Positions 35,716-43,577 of a stretch of 64,000 nucleotides of DNA are shown here, piece after piece (the stretch's first letter is position 1; the number at the start of each line of letters is the position of its first letter). The notes under the pieces are model-generated. The model searched no databases, was not told the DNA's origin, and worked only from the letters and a program-made list of their open reading frames with translations. A program made the position numbers and the translations under genes. The stretch comes from Roseimicrobium gellanilyticum (GTDB lineage Bacteria > Verrucomicrobiota > Verrucomicrobiia > Verrucomicrobiales > Verrucomicrobiaceae), in assembly GCF_003315205.1 (NCBI RefSeq), contig NZ_QNRR01000006.1:1-64000 (forward strand), in the 5' to 3' direction.

Positions 35716-36154
35716 CCTGGATCCACAGCGAAAGAACAAAAACCGGGGCTTCATGCAGCTGCGGGTTTGGCAGGATGCCCGTGAGCTGTATGTGCAGACC
35801 TGCGCTGCAATGAAAGGCTGGCCCTTTGAATTGAAGAAGGTAGCCAGCCAGCAAATCGCCAGTGTAGATTCCGTTCACCCTAATATTGCCGAAGGCTATG
35901 CCCGGAAATCGATCCGGGAATACCTGAATTTTCTCGGAATTGCTCGCGGTTCCCTCGGAGAATCAGTGTCTGGTATTTCCACCTACCATGCCGCAGGACA
36001 ACTGACCGGCTCCTGCTTTGAAGATTTGGATGCGCTGTCCTTCAAGACGGAGAATGGGCTGCTAAAATTGATTGAAAGCCTGGAGCGCAAGCGCGACAGC
36101 GGTGCATGGGACGACACGCTTTACCATCCCACCCATGATGGCGCAGCCGGGTGA
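35711..36154 (+). CDS. Four helix bundle protein (S23/avd-like)
   Basis: A 147-residue protein with the four-helix-bundle (S23 ribosomal/avd-like) pattern: 'LRVWQDARELYVQTCAAMKGWPFELKKVASQQIASVDSVHPNIAEGYARKSIREYLNFLGIARGSLGES' (~16-86), followed by a helix with 'CFEDLDALSFKTENGLLKLIESLERK'. Homologues occur as solitary genes scattered in environmental bacteria, as open frames in 23S rRNA intervening sequences, and as accessory genes in diversity-generating retroelements. Function is unknown. It lies between gcvP and a NUDIX gene and is flanked by inverted low-complexity repeats (35677-35715, 36165-36202), suggesting a mobile insertion. Confidence 0.9.
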   Translation: MSLDPQRKNKNRGFMQLRVWQDARELYVQTCAAMKGWPFELKKVASQQIASVDSVHPNIAEGYARKSIREYLNFLGIARGSLGESVSGISTYHAAGQLTGSCFEDLDALSFKTENGLLKLIESLERKRDSGAWDDTLYHPTHDGAAG

Positions 36155-36708
36155 ATTGGTCAGTTCTCCAACATTCCATCGTTCCCTTATTCCAACATTC
36201 CTTGCCTCCCTCCCCCACACATTTCCCACCCGACTGGACCACGTGGCAGCCAACCGTGCGTGCCACGTTGATGTTCATCGTCGAGGACGGGAAGGTGTTG
36301 TTGATTCAAAAGAAGCGTGGGTTTGGACAAGGGAAAGTGAATGGGCCTGGAGGCAAGCTGGATCCCGGTGAGGAAGAACTGGCCTGTGCCGTGCGCGAAA
36401 CCGAAGAGGAACTTCACGTCACGGCGATTGATGCCGTGAAGCGTGGCGAGCTTTGGTTCCAGTTCGTGGATGGCATGGCCATGCATGTGGCCGTGTTCCA
36501 GGCGCAGCAATACACTGGCCACGCCACGGAAACGGAAGAAGCCGTGCCACTCTGGACACCCATCGAGGCCATCCCATTTGAGAAGATGTGGGCGGATGAC
36601 ATCCACTGGCTGCACCGCATGCTCACCGGCACGGAGCAATTCCTCGGCACCTTCCTTTTCGATGGCGACACCATGCTCACCCACGATGTAAGGTGGCAGG
36701 ATGCCTGA
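36151..36708 (+). CDS. NUDIX hydrolase (MutT/8-oxo-dGTP-diphosphatase type)
   Basis: A NUDIX hydrolase that removes pyrophosphate from nucleoside diphosphate-linked substrates. The nudix box is 'GPGGKLDPGEEELACAVRETEEELHV', inside a region like MTH1-type enzymes ('LLIQKKRGFGQGKVNGPGG'). The stop at 36708 is secure. The start is uncertain: the GTG at 36151 is the most upstream, overlapping the four-helix stop, but residues ~6-20 then translate a repeat; the first ATG in the fold is at 36271 (145 residues). The first beta strand ('RATLMFIVEDGKVLLIQ') starts before 36271, so a TTG or GTG start between is possible. It overlaps the Gfo/Idh/MocA gene by 8 bases. Confidence 0.85.
   Translation: MNWSVLQHSIVPLFQHSLPPSPTHFPPDWTTWQPTVRATLMFIVEDGKVLLIQKKRGFGQGKVNGPGGKLDPGEEELACAVRETEEELHVTAIDAVKRGELWFQFVDGMAMHVAVFQAQQYTGHATETEEAVPLWTPIEAIPFEKMWADDIHWLHRMLTGTEQFLGTFLFDGDTMLTHDVRWQDA
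36165..36202. repeat. GGAATRWTGGAA-type repeat, copy 3 (inverted)
   Basis: TTCTCCAACATTCCATCGTTCCCTTATTCCAACATTCC over 36165-36202 is the reverse complement form of the repeat found at 35677-35715 and 1939-1982. It begins 11 bases after the stop of the four-helix-bundle gene, so this gene sits between oppositely oriented copies. Confidence 0.75.
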
Positions 36709-37621
36709 AGAACTGCGCCTGGGGATGATTGGACTCGACACTTCACACAGTGTCGAATTCACCCGGCGACTCAATGACCCTGCCAGCCTGCAGCACATTC
36801 CCGGCGCACGCGTCATGCATGCCTTCCCGGAGTTCAGCCCGGACATGCCGTGGAGCGTGGATCGCGTGAAGGAATTCACCCGCGAACTCGAAGAGCAACA
36901 TGGCGTGCGCATGCTGGGCAGCATCGCCGAGGTCGTGGCAGAATCCGATGCCATCCTGCTTTGCAGCCTGGATGGACGGAAGCATCTCTCCCAAGTCGAG
37001 CCCATATTCGCCGCGAAAAAACCCGTGTTCGTGGACAAGCCTGTGGCCGCCACGCTGAAAGACGTCGTTTCCCTCTACGAGCTCGCCGCGGAATCCGAAA
37101 CGCCTTGCTTCAGCGCCTCCGCCATGCGCTGGTATCCCGGCATCATCGAAGTAGCCCAGGCGAACGTTGGCGAGGTCCGCAGCGCCATCTCCTTCGGTCC
37201 CTCACCATTGGAGCCAAATCATCCCGACCTCTTCTTCTACGGCATCCATCCCACCGAAGCACTCTTCACCGTGCTCGGCCCCGGCTGCCAACGCGTCCAA
37301 CGTGTCACCACGCCTCACACCTCCGTCGTGACAGGCATGTGGGAAGACGGCAAAGTCGGCACCCTCCACGCCATGCACCGTTGGCCCGCCGAATACAAAG
37401 TCACCAAATTCGGCGACACCGGCATCTTCGAGCAGAAGGAAGCCGGCGACTACACACCGATGCTTCGCGAGATCGTGAAGTTCTTCCAGACAAAACAATC
37501 ACCTGTCACCATGTCCGAAACCCTGGAGATCTACTGCTTCATGGAGGCTGCGGATGAGAGCCGGAGATGGGGGGGCTCAAGTGTGGAACTGAGCGAGGTA
37601 CTGGCGCGGGCAAGTGAGTGA
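36701..37621 (+). CDS. Gfo/Idh/MocA-family oxidoreductase
   Basis: A 306-residue NAD(P)-dependent dehydrogenase of the Gfo/Idh/MocA superfamily. 'RLGMIGLDTSHSVEFTRRLND' (~5-25) is an unusual N-terminal variant of the GxGxxG motif: the expected glycines are partly replaced (GLDTSH). 'IAEVVAESDAILLCSLDGRKHLSQVEPIFAAKKPVFVDKPVA' (~75-116) has the dehydrogenase EKP-like DKP step. The enzyme is shorter than typical (~340-400). Sugar or inositol-type substrates are usual; none is predicted. It overlaps the NUDIX gene by 8 bases, so they are probably co-transcribed. Confidence 0.85.
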   Translation: MPEELRLGMIGLDTSHSVEFTRRLNDPASLQHIPGARVMHAFPEFSPDMPWSVDRVKEFTRELEEQHGVRMLGSIAEVVAESDAILLCSLDGRKHLSQVEPIFAAKKPVFVDKPVAATLKDVVSLYELAAESETPCFSASAMRWYPGIIEVAQANVGEVRSAISFGPSPLEPNHPDLFFYGIHPTEALFTVLGPGCQRVQRVTTPHTSVVTGMWEDGKVGTLHAMHRWPAEYKVTKFGDTGIFEQKEAGDYTPMLREIVKFFQTKQSPVTMSETLEIYCFMEAADESRRWGGSSVELSEVLARASE

Positions 37622-37652
37622 GTTGATGGATCAGTCGGGGGCAATACAAGCT

Positions 37653-38147
37653 ATGAAAGCAACCAAGAGGTTTATTGTTTGGGTCGGCGCTTTTGCACTC
37701 TTGGCATTCTCATCAATCGAGAGCGCTGGCCACATCATCCTGTCGCGAGGTGTAAGGTCGGACGATTCACTGGTTCCGCTGGAATTTTCCCAAGCTACTG
37801 ACAGCAGGAAGCAGTGGGAAATTATCACCGCCGCCATGGAAGCAGGACCAGACGGTGGCTACACCCTGACCAATGTGGACGTCGAGCGTGCCAAGGAACT
37901 TGTGTACGTTGCCCTGACGTGTGCTCCAGAAGAGTGGGAGGGAGGTGGTTCCGTCTTCGTGTACTCCACAACCGTACGCTTTCTTGGCGAAGTCTACCCG
38001 GGCGTGCCTAAACGGAATGAAACAATGCACAATCAGATACTCTTGAGGCAACTTCGGGAGATTCTCTACCAACATCCGCCCCAAGGATGGCGCATCGTTT
38101 GGGCCAGTCTGTTTGGAGAATGGCGAAATTCTGGCGAGGGTGAGTGA
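37653..38147 (+). CDS. Hypothetical secreted or membrane-anchored protein
   Basis: A 164-residue product with an N-terminal hydrophobic segment (MKATKRFIVWVGAFALLAFSS) and a soluble part with no recognised family. 'YTLTNVDVERAKELVYVALTCAPEEWEGGGSVFVYSTTVRF' (~70-110) looks like an alpha-beta fold. The start could also be ATG 37626 (MDQSGA), but 37653 gives the better signal. It is 31 bases after the Gfo/Idh/MocA gene. Base composition here is closer to 50% GC than in the neighbours. Confidence 0.65.
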   Translation: MKATKRFIVWVGAFALLAFSSIESAGHIILSRGVRSDDSLVPLEFSQATDSRKQWEIITAAMEAGPDGGYTLTNVDVERAKELVYVALTCAPEEWEGGGSVFVYSTTVRFLGEVYPGVPKRNETMHNQILLRQLREILYQHPPQGWRIVWASLFGEWRNSGEGE

Positions 38148-38192
38148 GCACATTGTGCTCGCGGTAGTCTCAGCAAACTCAGAAGCCGAAGG

Positions 38193-38357
38193 CCTTGGAC
38201 TGCGTGCAGCCTGCTGCCGCTTTCCAGAGTCCACAGCCTGCTGTGGCGATGGTGACAAACACCCGTAGTGTCAAAGATGTTTGGCGACTCCGTCGCATTG
38301 AAACGCGCAGCAGGCTGCGCTGAGGAAAGCGGCAGCAGGGCTGCACGCAGTCCAAGG
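38193..38357. repeat. 33-34-bp imperfect inverted repeat with inner palindromes
   Basis: Left arm 38193-38225 (CCTTGGACTGCGTGCAGCCT...) pairs with right arm 38324-38357 (...GGCTGCACGCAGTCCAAGG) with one bulge. Between the arms two smaller palindromes (CACAGCCTGCTGTG near 38232 and GCGCAGCAGGCTGCGC near 38306) can pair with each other or themselves. No T-run follows. It occupies most of the 239-base gap between 38147 and 38387. Confidence 0.8.
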
Positions 38358-38386
38358 ACGCCTCGCGTCACCCGCAACACCTCTCC

Positions 38387-39364
38387 CTACCTCCCACTCC
38401 GCGGATCCAGCGCATCACGCAAGCCATCACCAAGGAAGTTCAAAGCAAGCAACGTCGTCACGAAGAAGGCACCCGGGAAAATAATCAGCCAGGGTGCATC
38501 CTCGATCTGGGAGGCCCCGTCATTGATGAGAGTCCCCCATGATGGCGCCGGCGGCTGGATGCCAAGCCCCAGGAAGCTCAGCGTTCCTTCCAGCAGCATC
38601 ACTCCCGGGACGGTCAGGCTGGCATAGATGATGACCGGGCCAATCACATTGGGCAGCAGATGCCGCCGCAAAATACGCGAGGAGCGCGCCCCATAGGCGC
38701 GGGCGGCGGTGATGAATTCCTGCTTGCGCAAGGCCAGCGTCTGGCCACGCACCACGCGCGCCATCGTCAGCCATTCCACAGCACCAATCGCAGCGAAGAG
38801 GATGATGAAGCTCGCATTGAACCCAATGTCCTCCAGCGCACCTCGAAGCCCGGGAATTGTGCCAAGGGTATCAAGGATGTTCTTCGTCCAGGCTTCAATC
38901 GTCGGATCCTTTCCGAGCACCGCATTCAAAAGAATGACAAACACGATGAAGGGAAACGCATACAGGATATCCACGATGCGCATCATCACCGCATCCACCC
39001 TCCCACCAGCGAGCCCGGAGATGAGCCCATAGGTCACCCCGATGCAGGCCGCCACCACCGTGGCCACGATGCCCACCAGCAGCGAGACGCGCCCGCCATA
39101 CAGCACACGGATCGCCACATCACGTCCAAGGGCATCCGTACCCATCCAGTGTTCCATGCTGGGACCGCTCGCCTGCTTCGCCAAGTCCTGATCGGATTGC
39201 TTGTGTTGCGAGAGCAACGGCCCGAACACACACACCAGACCCAACAATGTGAGAAAAACGAGCCCTCCCAGCGCGAGCACATTCTGCCGCAAGCGACGCC
39301 ATGCGGCGCGCCACGGAGACTCGCTGATGTACTTTTGCGGAACGGAAACAGAATCGTCGCTCAT
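38387..39364 (-). CDS. Peptide/nickel-type ABC transporter permease (OppC/DppC-like)
   Basis: A 325-residue inner-membrane permease. N-terminal helix ~30-55 ('LALGGLVFLTLLGLVCVFGPLL'), an OppC-type N-terminal domain ('WMGTDALGRDVAIRVLYGGRVSLLVGI'), and the EAA loop 'RAYGARSSRILRRHLLPNVIGPVIIYASL' (~226-254). It overlaps its partner permease by 4 bases (ATGA), so they are co-translated. No ATPase lies on this strand; the nearest ones are OppD/OppF-like genes on the plus strand at 47017-48992. Confidence 0.9.
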   Translation of the reverse strand: MSDDSVSVPQKYISESPWRAAWRRLRQNVLALGGLVFLTLLGLVCVFGPLLSQHKQSDQDLAKQASGPSMEHWMGTDALGRDVAIRVLYGGRVSLLVGIVATVVAACIGVTYGLISGLAGGRVDAVMMRIVDILYAFPFIVFVILLNAVLGKDPTIEAWTKNILDTLGTIPGLRGALEDIGFNASFIILFAAIGAVEWLTMARVVRGQTLALRKQEFITAARAYGARSSRILRRHLLPNVIGPVIIYASLTVPGVMLLEGTLSFLGLGIQPPAPSWGTLINDGASQIEDAPWLIIFPGAFFVTTLLALNFLGDGLRDALDPRSGR

Positions 39365-40281
39365 GTCTTGAGTCCGATGCGGGGATTGACGGCAGCCTGG
39401 ATGAGGTCCACGAAGACGTTGAAGACCACGACCAGAATTGCAAAGAAGAGCGTGATGCCCATCGCCAGATTGTGATCGCCCTCAAAAGCAGAACTTACAA
39501 AATGCTGCCCCAGTCCGGGAATCTGGAATACCGTCTCGATGACGAAGGAACCGGAGACCAGGCCCGCCATTGCCGGGCCGAGGAAGTTAATCACGGGAAG
39601 ACAGGCGAGCTTCAGCGCATGCCGGAACACCACGCCTCGCTCGCTGACACCTTTTGCTCTCGCCGTGCGGACGAAGTCTTGCACGAGAGTCTCACGCAAT
39701 CCGCCGCGGGTCAGCCGTGCCACATAGCCGCTGTAGATGAACCCAAGCGTGCACGCCGGGAGCACCCAGTCCGAGGGATCCATCCAGCCCGCAACATTGA
39801 ACCATCCCAACTTCAGCCCCACGAAGGTCGCGACAAGCGGACCCAGCACGAAGCTGGGCAGACACACGCCAAGAGTCGCGAGGAATGTGGCGGTACGATC
39901 CTCCAGGGTATGTGGCTTCAGCGCAGCTATCGCGCCCAAGGGCACTCCCAACGCCAGCGCAATCAACAGTGAGGGAATCGCAATGGCCAGAGACACAGGG
40001 AACGCCTGCATGATGACCTCCCCCACACCACGACCGGGCTTCTTCATGCAGTCCGGTGGATCGAAAGTGGCATATGACTTGATGACCCTCCAAAGCTGCT
40101 CATGCACGGGCAAATTGTATCCGTAGTATGCTTCGAACCGGGCGCGCTGCTCTTCCGGCAGATTCTTGTCACTGTTGAACGGACTCGCCGGCGATGCCTT
40201 CTGCAGGAAGAATGTCAGGACCAGCACGGCAAAGACCACGACAATCCCTTGAAGCGTGCGGCTGGCGAGGAAGTAAAGCAT
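39361..40281 (-). CDS. Peptide/nickel-type ABC transporter permease (OppB/DppB-like)
   Basis: A 306-residue permease: first helix ~1-25 (MLYFLASRTLQGIVVVFAVLVLTFF), a periplasmic loop, further helices, and the EAA loop 'RTARAKGVSERGVVFRHALKLACLPVINFLG' (~200-230). I chose ATG 40281 (MLYFLASR). It pairs with the OppC-like permease, and the OppA-like gene lies 34 bases upstream on the same strand. Confidence 0.9.
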   Translation of the reverse strand: MLYFLASRTLQGIVVVFAVLVLTFFLQKASPASPFNSDKNLPEEQRARFEAYYGYNLPVHEQLWRVIKSYATFDPPDCMKKPGRGVGEVIMQAFPVSLAIAIPSLLIALALGVPLGAIAALKPHTLEDRTATFLATLGVCLPSFVLGPLVATFVGLKLGWFNVAGWMDPSDWVLPACTLGFIYSGYVARLTRGGLRETLVQDFVRTARAKGVSERGVVFRHALKLACLPVINFLGPAMAGLVSGSFVIETVFQIPGLGQHFVSSAFEGDHNLAMGITLFFAILVVVFNVFVDLIQAAVNPRIGLKT

Positions 40282-40315
40282 GGGCAGGTCGTGAGAGTGT
40301 CGTTCTTCCCTTGTA

Positions 40316-41965
40316 TCACCGTGATTCGAGGTCCACCGCCTTGTAGCAGCGATGCTCAATCACACTGGGCTTCCAGTTCTTCACCTCGGGAGCCCTCAAA
40401 TAGCTGTGCACGTACCAGTAGATGGGCACAACCGGGAGCTCATCCATCAAGATGGTCTCGGCTTCTTTAAGGTAGCCCATGCGCGTGGCCGGGTCACCTT
40501 CCAGCGTCGATTTCCGTAAGAGTTCATCATACGTCGCATTGCTCCAACCAGTCTCGTTATTGCCGTCACCCGTCTTCCAGATGCTGAGGAAGGTGAATGG
40601 ATCGGGATAATCCGCCACCCAGCCCGCGCGGCACACGCTGTACTTCATCGTGCGCTGGGACTCCAGATACACCTGCCAGTCTTGATTGTGAATGCCCACC
40701 GGAATGCCGAGATTCTTCTTCCACATTTCCTGGATGGCTTCCGCGATGGTGCGATGACCTTCACTGGTATTGATGAGAATATCGAATCGAGGAAAGTCCT
40801 TTCCGTCAGGATAGCCAGCCTCGGCCAGCAATCGCTTTGCCTCCGCCACGTCATACTTCAGGGCCTGCGGTCCATCGTAGCCCATGGACTTCGGATAGGG
40901 TGTGAGTCCCACGGCGGGCTTCTGGTCTCCGCGCAGTACGTTTTTGATAAGGCTGTCCCGATCCACTGCGAGCGCCAGGGCTCGTCGCACACGTTTGTCC
41001 TTTAATGCAGGCAGGGTGGTATTGATACGATAGAAGTAAACAATCAGCGCCGGGTCGGAAAAGAAGACGTCTCCACCCATCTTCTTATAGTCGGGGATTT
41101 TCGGCAGCGGTACCGTCATGGTCACGTGGAGCTGTCGGTCTCGGAAGGCACGCTCCTCGGTGGTGTCGCTCTTGATGGGGAGGAAGACGAGCTCGTTCAG
41201 CTTCACCGTGGCCGCATCCCAGTAGTGAGGATTTCTGTCTACGGTGACGGAGTGCGTGAAGCGCCATTCCTTGAGACGGAAAGGACCATTGCCCACCATA
41301 TTGCCCGCGCGCGTCCATCGCGAGTCGCGATCCGTCTTGCTGCCGAATTTCTCAATCACATGCCGCGGCACGGGGAACCACGCATAGTGCTTCATCATCC
41401 CCAGCACATAGGACATCGGCCCCACCAGTTCGAGTTCCAGGGTGTGGTCGTCCTTCGCCTTCACGCCTACTTGGGAGAAATCCTTGAGCTCCCCCTTGTT
41501 GTAGGCCTCGGCATTCTTGAGGGGAAAAAGCATCGACGCATATTGCGCGATCAGGCCCGGATTCAGCATGCGCTCGTACGACCACACAAAATCATGCGAC
41601 GTCAGCGGGGTGCCATCACTCCACTTCGCCTCAGGACGCAGGTGGAAGGTCCAGTGGATGTAATCTTTCGTCTCCCAGTGGGAGGCCACGCCGGGCGCAT
41701 TGGCATCTGGGTCATCCACGCCGGGTGCCACCAACCCCTCGAAGATGGCGTGGAAAATCATGTGCTCCGGCTGGCCGGTGGCGAGCTGTGGGTCGAGTGT
41801 GCTGACTTCACTGCCATTCCCCAGCAGCAGCCGCTTCTCCCGAGTGGCCTGCTCGATGCGCGGCGGCCGGCTCGTCCTCCACAGGTGAAACGCATACGCG
41901 CCCCCAACGAGGAACACCAGAACCGCGAGGCGGATGAGCCAGGTTTTCGTGGTGGTGGATGTCAT
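40316..41965 (-). CDS. Peptide ABC transporter substrate-binding protein (OppA/SBP_bac_5)
   Basis: A 549-residue extracytoplasmic binding protein. A hydrophobic N-terminal segment (~10-27, LIRLAVLVFLVGGAYAF) is an anchor or uncleaved signal. The SBP_bac_5 domain follows with 'EVSTLDPQLATGQPEHMIFHAIFEGLV', 'HWTFHLRPEAKWSDGTPLTSHDFVWSYERML', 'VGNGPFRLKEWRF' and 'VRRALALAVDRDSLIKNVL'. Ligand: oligopeptide class; specificity unknown. It is the first gene of the minus-strand importer (SBP, OppB-like, OppC-like). Confidence 0.93.
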   Translation of the reverse strand: MTSTTTKTWLIRLAVLVFLVGGAYAFHLWRTSRPPRIEQATREKRLLLGNGSEVSTLDPQLATGQPEHMIFHAIFEGLVAPGVDDPDANAPGVASHWETKDYIHWTFHLRPEAKWSDGTPLTSHDFVWSYERMLNPGLIAQYASMLFPLKNAEAYNKGELKDFSQVGVKAKDDHTLELELVGPMSYVLGMMKHYAWFPVPRHVIEKFGSKTDRDSRWTRAGNMVGNGPFRLKEWRFTHSVTVDRNPHYWDAATVKLNELVFLPIKSDTTEERAFRDRQLHVTMTVPLPKIPDYKKMGGDVFFSDPALIVYFYRINTTLPALKDKRVRRALALAVDRDSLIKNVLRGDQKPAVGLTPYPKSMGYDGPQALKYDVAEAKRLLAEAGYPDGKDFPRFDILINTSEGHRTIAEAIQEMWKKNLGIPVGIHNQDWQVYLESQRTMKYSVCRAGWVADYPDPFTFLSIWKTGDGNNETGWSNATYDELLRKSTLEGDPATRMGYLKEAETILMDELPVVPIYWYVHSYLRAPEVKNWKPSVIEHRCYKAVDLESR

Positions 41966-42246
41966 GCGGGGGAGGCAGCGTTCAGAGGATCATGCAACGA
42001 GGGATCTGCCGCGCGCAGCACAAGCGCGGCGGCATGATGCTAAAAGCGTACCGGACCCCGGAGCAATCATCTTTTCTTCGCAGAATGCGCTTCTTTGAGC
42101 GTAAATTTCAACTTCATGCGTAGATGGATTGAGCCTCCGGTCCGTGCAGCGGCGGTTGACTTCCCGGCCGGAGTCGCCAAAACCCTTGTGCGTCCGCGCC
42201 CGCCGATCCAAGCTTTGCCCCTGCCACAGTCTTTGCCAGCCTGCCC

Positions 42247-43575
42247 ATGAGGGACTACTTCATCCGCCGATTCCTCCTGATTTTCCCGACCTTGATCGGG
42301 GCGACGATGCTGGTGTTCTTCATCACCCGCGTCACTCCGGGAGGTCCGCTTGAAAAGGCCATGATGCGGGCCATGACCGCAGGCGAGAAGAGCCAGAAGG
42401 ATCCCGGCGGTTCCCTCAGTGAAGAGCAGAAGGCAGAGCTCGCCGCTTACTATGGCTTCGACAAGCCCTTCTTCCCCGCCTACCTGAACTGGCTGGGCGC
42501 ACTGCCCTATGAGGCGGACAAGCAGTATCTGAAATTCGAAAAGGACGCCAAGGATCAGACCATTACCTTGCGTGAATTGCTGCCCAAGTCCCAGTGGAAG
42601 CCCAACAACGCCTATCGCGTTAGTCAGGTGAGCGTTTCTCAAACGGGTAAATTGACGAATCTCTCGCCGGAAGAGTATGAAGTCTCCCGATATGGGCGCA
42701 CCGTGGTGGACCCATTGAAGTCCTGGTCGACCCGGGTCAAAACAGTGGAACAGAAGGATGAGGCCGGCAAAGTCGTCGGCAGCTATTCCCAGGTGCAGAT
42801 CTATCGGAACCACTTCAACGGCCTGCTGCAGGGCAACCTCGGATACTCCACCACCTACAACGACCCGGTGTGGGACATGATCAAGAAGCGCATGCCGGTC
42901 TCCCTCTTCTACGGACTGGCCACCTTCATCATGATGTATGTGGTCTGCATCCCACTGGGCATTTTGAAGGCCATCAAGCACCGCACCGTGCTGGACAACG
43001 TCACTTCCGTCCTGATTTTCGTGGGATACGCGATTCCCGGATTCGTCTTGGGAAGCCTTCTGGTGGTATACCTTGCCGCACGCCTGGGATGGTTCCCCAC
43101 GGGAGGATTTACCAGCGAGAACTTTGATTCTCTCACCTTCGGACAAAAGGTGTGGGACGTGATCCATCACGCCATCCTCCCCTTGATCTGTTACATGGTG
43201 GGAGCCTTCGCCTTCATGACCATGCTCATGAAAAACAACCTGATGGACAACCTCGCGGCCGACTATGTCCGCACGGCAATTGCCAAGGGAGCCAGCTACA
43301 AGCAGGCCGTGCTGAAGCACGCCTTGAGGAACTCCCTCATTCCCATCGCCACCACCTTGGGTCACATCGTCTCCGTGTTTGTCGCGGGCTCCCTGCTCAT
43401 CGAGCTCATCTTCGAGATCAATGGCTTCGGCCTTCTGGGCTACAACAGCATCGTGGATCGCGATTACCCCCTGGTGATGGGCATTCTGTTTGTGAGCGTG
43501 ATTCTGCTCACCCTTGGAAACATCCTTTCTGACTTCCTGGTGGCCCTCACCGACCCACGAGTCCGTTTCGAATAA
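42247..43575 (+). CDS. yejB: YejB-like ABC transporter permease with enlarged periplasmic loop
   Basis: A 442-residue permease (E. coli YejB is about 364 by family knowledge). First helix 'RRFLLIFPTLIGATMLVFFITRVTPGGP' (~6-35). Residues ~58-215 form a large extracytoplasmic loop with beta-rich sequence ('VSQVSVSQTGKLTNLSPEEYEVSRYG'). The permease core follows with 'GYAIPGFVLGSLLVVYLA' and the EAA loop 'RTAIAKGASYKQAVLKHALRNSLIPIATTLG' (~341-371). First gene of a five-gene operon with yejE, yejA, oppD- and oppF-like genes. In E. coli YejABEF takes up microcin C; broader peptide uptake is the family role. The ligand here is unknown. Confidence 0.9.
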   Translation: MRDYFIRRFLLIFPTLIGATMLVFFITRVTPGGPLEKAMMRAMTAGEKSQKDPGGSLSEEQKAELAAYYGFDKPFFPAYLNWLGALPYEADKQYLKFEKDAKDQTITLRELLPKSQWKPNNAYRVSQVSVSQTGKLTNLSPEEYEVSRYGRTVVDPLKSWSTRVKTVEQKDEAGKVVGSYSQVQIYRNHFNGLLQGNLGYSTTYNDPVWDMIKKRMPVSLFYGLATFIMMYVVCIPLGILKAIKHRTVLDNVTSVLIFVGYAIPGFVLGSLLVVYLAARLGWFPTGGFTSENFDSLTFGQKVWDVIHHAILPLICYMVGAFAFMTMLMKNNLMDNLAADYVRTAIAKGASYKQAVLKHALRNSLIPIATTLGHIVSVFVAGSLLIELIFEINGFGLLGYNSIVDRDYPLVMGILFVSVILLTLGNILSDFLVALTDPRVRFE

Positions 43576-43577
43576 TC

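Noticed and set aside
34006-35754. Minus-strand open frame of about 580 codons opposite gcvP
   Set aside because: Antisense to the well-supported gcvP; no family motif.
42067-43365. Minus-strand frame of 432 codons opposite yejB
   Set aside because: Antisense to the recognisable permease; His/Gly/Gln-rich with no domain.
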